The translations under genes were made by a program, and so were the position numbers. A stretch of DNA of 64,000 nt, from positions 18,591,018 to 18,655,017 of the forward strand of contig JAJEKV010000020.1 of the NCBI GenBank assembly GCA_021234155.1. Reading direction: 5' to 3'. The notes below the pieces were generated by a model, which was not told where the DNA came from, ran no database searches, and was given only the letters and a program-made list of their open reading frames with translations. Below are positions 58,601-64,000 of this stretch, piece after piece (position 1 is the stretch's first letter; each line of letters begins with the position of its first letter). This DNA comes from Isoetes taiwanensis (lineage: Eukaryota > Streptophyta > Lycopodiopsida > Isoetales > Isoetaceae).

Positions 58601-60734
58601 ATATTCTCATCGGGTTAATGGACAGTGCATGAACTCCACATTTACCTAAACAAAAAAAAATGGATAACAAACTCTTAACTGCAAAATAAAACATCAGTTT
58701 TACTCTTCGACTTATTAACTTTTCAAATAATGGGCATTTAATTCCATTTGAGATAATTCTTTATATTTTTGTTCCCATTTTACATGTAAGTTGCAACCAT
58801 TTATGTATTATATTTTTAAAGCAGCAGAATGATAGTCAACGGAAAAGACGCATCCATCATAATAAAGAGTTCCTACCTGATTAACTTGTTTAAAACATCG
58901 AGCAAATTGGACTCCTCAAAGGTATCTGGCATAGCAGCAAAAGAATCTTCTTGGTTCCCTTTCTTATTTACTGGCCCTGCAGAGCTACCTGGAGCTGCAC
59001 AACAACCTCCAGCAATGAGACACCACATACTTCTAGCCTCCAACATTGTTGCATTATCTTAAAACACAGTTTCATTCCAACTAGCCGTTGAATGTATACA
59101 AGACAAACTCATCATAATACCAACTGGCTCTAATGCAGACAATGTAACAAGTGCCATAATATTAAGCACAGTACAGTAAACAATACACCAACCAATCAAA
59201 ACACCTGCAAAAACCTAATAAACACTTGGGCCATGTTTGATTAATAAAATCCTGATGCATTGGCTATTTAAAAGTCATTGTAGACCCAACAGAAAAGAAG
59301 ACTTACTACAATTTCCTTGATTTTGTGAAATGGAGTCCAGCTGTGAACCACACTCCTTGCTTTCCAATTGATTATTGCAAACTTCGCGGTCCATGTCTTC
59401 AACAATGAAGCTTGACGCATCATGTTTAAGGTCTACACCTGCAGGCTTATCATGTTTAAGGTCTACACCTGCAGGTTTCTCTAGGTTCCTTAGTTGCGTA
59501 TATGGTTTTAAATGATCAATCAAGTCCTTGTTCTGCAATTTCTGCTGGATATAACCCGTTTTCTCCATGCCACCAAGGCCCAGGGTCTCCTGTAATGCCT
59601 CGTTAGACCCTGAGAATACTTCCAACTGTTTGGATAACACTTGTTTGGCTGAAGATGCAGAATGTAATGGTGCCACGTATGCTTGAGAATTCGACTCTAC
59701 CAAGCTGGCAATTCTTGGGGCTTTTAACACCCCACCGCCATTTGCAACAAGAACAGAACCTACTTCCGGGGAAATCCTAGAATCTGCCAGTATGTCAAAA
59801 TTTTCAACAGATGAATCCTTGTATACATTGCATGGGTTTGTTAGGTCTTTATTATACAATGCCAAATCAACTTGATCAATATCCTTGTAGGTAGAAAATG
59901 ATTTCTTACACCCATCCCTATCACTGTCCTCAGTTCCTGTTTTTAACTCAGATTTCTTTGCTTGCATGTCTGCCTTTTCTCCAGCTCCTTTAGATTGTGA
60001 GTCTTGAATTATCCACTTTCGACTATCTTGAACAGAAGACATTGTTTTAATTAGGAACTGAGAACCCGCGGAGTAATTAACAGCTGTCTTTACAGTCATA
60101 CTGTCAGAGGATGCAGCATGTAGAATCTGAAGCTCACTAGAACATGACTCAAATCCAATCTGGTTGACCCGTTTTTGTTCCTTAGATGTATAGTGTTCTT
60201 TATTTTTGTTGGCCACTTCGTCAGGTACTGCTTGAATGATGCAGGCAGTAACACCTAGCTTGCCTCCACAACTAATTCCGAGCCCATGATCATGTTTTAC
60301 ATTCTCCTGAAATAAACCAGCTGCTGGACTTCCACTCATTCCAAAAACTAAGTTGTGCCTTGCTTTTCTGACGCTTGATTTGAAGGAGGGACGACATGGC
60401 TAATCTAATACTGAAGCACTCAATGACAAACGCTTAAATCGTCCGTGTTCTTCTACAAAATAACTCTCTCCATAAAAAACTTCCATGCATGTTGGTCCTG
60501 TTCCAAGAATATAACTACAGAACATCTTTTCAACCTGTGCGTCTCTCCACCGGAGTATGCTCCTGTGACGGGGCTCGAAGGCTTAACGAAAGATAAAGTG
60601 CTTCATAACTGGTGCGTTGAATCAAGTGATGCAGACCAACGCCAGGGCAATCCCAAAAAACCATTCGATTGCGCAAATGTTAAGCAAGACCTCACCTTAA
60701 TGTAGCTCGTCTTCGTATAAAATTCAATCACCAT
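55631..60734 (-). CDS. Bromodomain-containing nuclear protein, about 1,110 aa, eight exons
   Basis: Minus-strand exons are 60734-60696 (inferred first), 60399-59307, 58994-58877, 58210-58066, 57997-57405, 57136-56679, 56600-56155 and 56071-55631 (stop TGA). All have GT-AG borders and agreeing phases. The bromodomain spans exons 3-5: LDPYEIFMEPVDESSAPNYS, VITHPMCFSVMMEKVQRHQY, then DDFERICYNAMKYNQKRSKI. The NAMKYN Asn is the acetyl-lysine contact, while the usual NPMD is HPMC here. Further on come a predicted helix WRCRWLELRIKELQQQAAKY, acidic FGPDEDSVEQVMWMIESLQS and a basic C terminus. The 370-residue N-terminal part is low complexity. The role is probably reading acetylated histones in a chromatin complex. 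The helix recalls plant NSL/KANSL-like proteins, which is a tentative link. The upstream start at 60734 is less certain than 60339. Confidence 0.88.
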
Positions 60735-61190
60735 GCGTCCACGACTTCCGCCGTATCAATAGCATCTTGCATAACAATGTATACCGCCATATTCTTTTCT
60801 CCAGAATCACAGAAACTTTCCGCCTCAAAATATCCTGCATAAGTGATCTTTTCGGCAGCTTACAAATTGTCAAGCCTTCCACATCTTCGGATAACTGATA
60901 AAAAGACCAAAAAGGGACAAAAGTGGGTCACCGGAAAGAGTTTACGAAGAAAGAAAAAAGGGAAAAGGATATAGGCATTGACGCCGCAGGTGGAGCGTAG
61001 CCTAATAGTCCTCGGGTGCGCTCCTACTTCCGTCAGGACTAAAATGTGCGGCTGCTTCGGAAAATAAGCGGATTTAAATACGGCGTGGAATCCGAATGAG
61101 TTATGTCTGTGTATGAGTGGGGAAATGTCAACAACTTTCCTCCTAATTTGCATATATAAGCCGACTTTCACAATCATTTGGGCTTGGATT
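60735..61190. promoter_or_regulatory. Upstream region of the bromodomain gene
   Basis: A TATA-like tatatatg/catatataag lies at about 61151-61161 and can be read on either strand. On the minus strand it is about 420 bp before the inferred start codon, so it could be the core promoter with a 5' UTR intron between. A 105-codon minus-strand frame here (61177-60860) lacks motifs. Confidence 0.3.
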
Positions 61191-61194
61191 TCGG

Positions 61195-61685
61195 GGTTTC
61201 AGACTCGTGGAATAGGGGGTATTAGACTTGTGGTTTTGGTGCGCACGATTATTCCACAAGTCGAATACCCTTAATTTTGGGTTGATATTAGGCAAGTCAA
61301 ATACCTCCAAAATGGGAAATCTTATTTGTTGGAACTGTTATCCCAATAAAAAAAAAGAATAGGGGTATTAGACTCGTCTAAACTCACACCTGCATTACAC
61401 AAGTCGAATACCCAGGGGTATTAGGCTCGTCTAAGCTAACGTATGTATGGTAAAAGTCGAATACCCCCTTGGTTATCCCACAAGTCGAATACCCCCCCAC
61501 CCCCTTATAACCCCCGGGGGGGGTAATAGGCTCGTCTAAACTAACTTATGTATTGTGCAAGTCCAATACCCCCTTTGGTTATCCCACAAGTCGAATATCC
61601 CCTTTTTTTTTTCAAGAATTCCAGTATACAAGTATTAGGCTTTTTTAAATCATAGATGTATTGCACAATAAGTCGAATAAGTGTC
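61195..61685. repeat. Array of paired inverted motifs
   Basis: The motif ggggtattagactcgtctaa and the motif cacaagtcgaatacccc alternate at least five times, with G- and C-runs between. The second is nearly the reverse complement of the first, so neighbouring units could form hairpins. No gene. Confidence 0.75.
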
Positions 61686-61886
61686 AAGGTTCGGTGTTAC
61701 TACGTAGGATTCATATTCGATTCTAAAGTTTTAGATTTAAATTTAGTAAGCAAATACATTATGAGGCATAGATTATTTTTACTTCTACTTTCGTTAAAGC
61801 ATCAAGATTGCAAATAACTCCCAACGTATTATGCTTCATGTTTTCCAAAGTAACTAATTCTTTTGAATATCTATCTATACTAGTAA

Positions 61887-61916
61887 TGGTGCCCGGCGTT
61901 GCCGGGCTTTAGCAAA
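61887..61916 (-). mobile_element. Helitron 3' end, minus strand (third example)
   Basis: On the minus strand it reads AAAGCCCGGC-AAC-GCCGGGC, ACCATTA and CTAG followed by T. It matches the 36047-36075 end almost base for base. The body lies to the right on the plus strand and may run out of the window; no TC start was identified. Confidence 0.75.
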
Positions 61917-63149
61917 TATGGATTTTGGTTCTTCGTTTTGTTTAGTGGAGGTTGTTGTTGAAGTTGGGGTTTTTTTAACCTAAGAAGCCTAATACCTTAT
62001 ACAACGGCCATTTTTGATACAAATGTTCATATTTGAATGTTGGAAATGGATGAGTGTAGCTATCCTATTGTTTGCACTTCAAATTGGTCAAGATGGCTAC
62101 TTTATAAAAGCTGTATTTTGAGAATAAGGTGATCTACGCTAATTGTTGGGAAATGGCTATTTCACTAAAATCTAGGTGGAGAAATGTGTAATGCGATAAA
62201 AGTACCATTAGTACGTAATTTGCATGAAAAGTTATTGAAATAATATATTTGCTAGTGGCTTTATCAATATGTATGGGAAATGACTTTGATTTGCTTGCTA
62301 CAATTTGAAAACAGTTGAATTAAATCTATCTTTCTTATTTTTTTCTTTCCCTTGTAATTGATGTAAAATGTTTGTGACACTGTGCAAGTGACTGTAAAAA
62401 AGCCTTAGATTTAAGATGCTTACATAAAAATACTATCTCTCTATCAATCTATACGATGAGAAGAGGTTCACCTGCCAAAAACCCAAACATAAGCAACACC
62501 ATCAAGCACCATATAACTTGTCGTTAAATAGCCAATGGCAACCTTGAATTATATAAGGCTCAATTAAAGTTCAAAAAATAAATGTGAGTGATGATGCAGT
62601 TCAAAATGTTTCGATGTATTAGGCCTACACATTCTTACAGGAAAGCACATGGATAATTTATTGATCTAAGATCTTAATTTACTGCAAATGGCATCATTCA
62701 TATCGAATGGAAACAAATGTAAATCTTTTCTATTATGCAATGTACATGGAAATTATGTAAGTAGATGTCAGAACCTGTCATCTATAATTTGCAGATCAAT
62801 ATTCTACAACTTATATGTATTGTTAAAGCCACTGCCAGAAAGCTCAAGAGATACCCATTTGCACTGTGCATGGTTCCAAAGTTGCAGAGAAAACTGCTGG
62901 TAGAAAATGCAATGGATATGCATCCATACTTTTGAATTGCAAACATAAAGCCTAGCTACTAAAGCTCTAATGCTCCTTGGCGACTACAAAATATTTCCAA
63001 GGCACTATCACTAGGACCAGAATATAGAATATGGCATCCTCATAGTAGATCATGAAACAATGCAAACGTTTCCAATGGAAGCTGCAAGAGCCATTAGTAT
63101 AGTTCCATCCAGTATGTGGGAAACATTTCTAATACACTTGACTACTTAC

Positions 63150-63266
63150 TACCAAGACCAAGAATAATATCTTGTTTGGTTGGTCCAACAATCATTTCGC
63201 TGTCAACAATTCCATCACATAAAGCATCCAACAGGGTTGCTCGCCTTCCAGTAGGCCATAAAGCAT
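63150..63266 (-). CDS. Exon-like block of an unknown gene
   Basis: A 117-bp minus-strand block with acceptor gag and donor gtaagt reads ALWPTGRRATLLDALCDGIV and DSEMIVGPTKQDIILGLG. Both ends are in phase 1, and the residue use looks like a real protein. The family is unknown. It lies to the right of a Helitron 3' end in the same orientation, so it may be a captured exon or part of a host gene running into the window. Confidence 0.4.
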
Positions 63267-63489
63267 CTCATTTGCAAATACTGTTTCAGGACATATATAG
63301 ACCAAGGATCTAAATCACATAATAATCTCCTCTACACTTGCCTATACACATATCATATGGGGGACTGTTGTTTGAAGGTGTGTCTGCAGATCTGCTATAC
63401 TTATAGCCCAACGTCCCTCATTATAAAATCAATCGCATTTAATCCCTCTTTAATCTCCCTGACTGGAGGAGGAGCTGAAAGTGCCTATA

Positions 63490-63596
63490 GATCGAGTCCC
63501 CTGCTTTCCCACAACCAATACGAAGCTTCCTCATATACACCATGCTGATTCACCAAAGAGGAAGCTTGTTGGCATCTTAAATTCTCCTGCCAATTG
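63490..63596 (-). CDS. Second exon-like block upstream of 63150-63266
   Basis: After the acceptor ttggcag at 63597 the frame reads ENLRCQQASSLVNQHGVYEE and ASYWLWESRGLDL and then stops. A gt inside (after CATG, about 63549) would join in the right phase to the next block. Evidence is limited to the splice-like border and composition. 61917-63149 and 63597-64000 show nothing else supportable. Confidence 0.3.
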
Positions 63597-64000
63597 AAAA
63601 GGATGTATAATCAATAATCAAGTTGACTATGCAACACGTCCCACAAAGATTTAAAGCTAATGCTCACACAAAGTATTACCATTTAAAGCCGAGAGATTTT
63701 GCACTTCAGCCTTCGCTACTTGAGCATCTGACATATTTATACCATAACTCTTGCCAATTCTTTCTTTTTTAACTCTGAACCACATGACATGAAGTGTCAT
63801 GAAGGAATGTGCAATTTCTGAAGCTAAATTAATAAGTTTTCAAGCTAGGACCTAAAAGAGAACAACTTGCTTTTTCTCTGAAGACAATAAAGCATGTCTT
63901 CTTTGGAAAAAGATAATATTTTAGATGTGCATATCTTCTGAAATATGCAGCTCTTATAACAGTGTTCATTACATCTTAATAAATGGGATCCATCATCTAA

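Noticed and set aside
60860-61177. A 105-codon minus-strand frame upstream of the bromodomain gene
   Set aside because: No motif, and no splice-compatible link to the next exon; treated as upstream sequence.

Overview
This is nuclear DNA of a land plant. The evidence is a spliced bromodomain gene with GT-AG introns, plant-type Ty3/Gypsy retrotransposons (one with a primer site for initiator-Met tRNA), a LINE, Helitrons, a hAT-like DNA element and tRNA-derived SINE-like heads. I cannot fix the clade. There are no operons, CRISPR arrays, rRNA genes or functional tRNA genes. Most of the window is nested repeats, with ordinary gene content only on the right (about 52.4-60.7 kb).

Layout. 1-9541: a decayed minus-strand Ty3/Gypsy element (family G1), cut by the window start, with a 1.6 kb 5' LTR, an initiator-Met primer site, an unusual 4.5 kb leader holding unrecognised ORFs, then gag and pol. 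9.5-21.6 kb: a mosaic of two Tat/Athila-like Gypsy relics in opposite orientations, a broken zinc-finger-like host gene fragment, 5'-truncated LINE copies with pentanucleotide tails, and a repeat present twice in inverted orientation. 22.5-23.9 kb: minisatellites rich in CACGTG cores.

24.1-52.4 kb is the most interesting part: a nest of transposons split between two insertion points in one short open reading frame. A second G1 element (24242-37520, 5-bp target duplication GAGGA) lies 42 nt from a 14.7 kb hAT-like element (37563-52266, 8-bp target duplication ATGAAGAC, terminal motif CAGGGATAG, subterminal CGCGTACGCG palindromes). Excising both in silico brings three frame segments together into a reading frame of about 84 codons carrying one extra base. 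Inside the G1 3' LTR sits a 7.1 kb Helitron (28983-36075) with canonical TC...CTAG ends, a 3' hairpin, an A/T target and an exon-like fragment. Inside the hAT-like element sit a young 4.3 kb non-coding LTR element (44928-49204, near-identical LTRs, TSD CGGCT), another Helitron 3' end, SINE-like heads and tandem repeats.

52.4-60.7 kb: a minus-strand gene of a zinc-binding FAR1/MULE-like type (52440-53532, possibly with an upstream exon), and a well-resolved eight-exon minus-strand bromodomain protein gene (55631-60734, about 1,110 aa). 61.2-61.7 kb is an array of paired inverted motifs. 61.9 kb carries a third Helitron 3' end, and beyond it lie two exon-like blocks on the minus strand (63.1-63.6 kb), either part of a further gene or Helitron-captured pieces. 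The elements do not form a pathway. The window records serial insertion, capture and decay beside one probably working gene.
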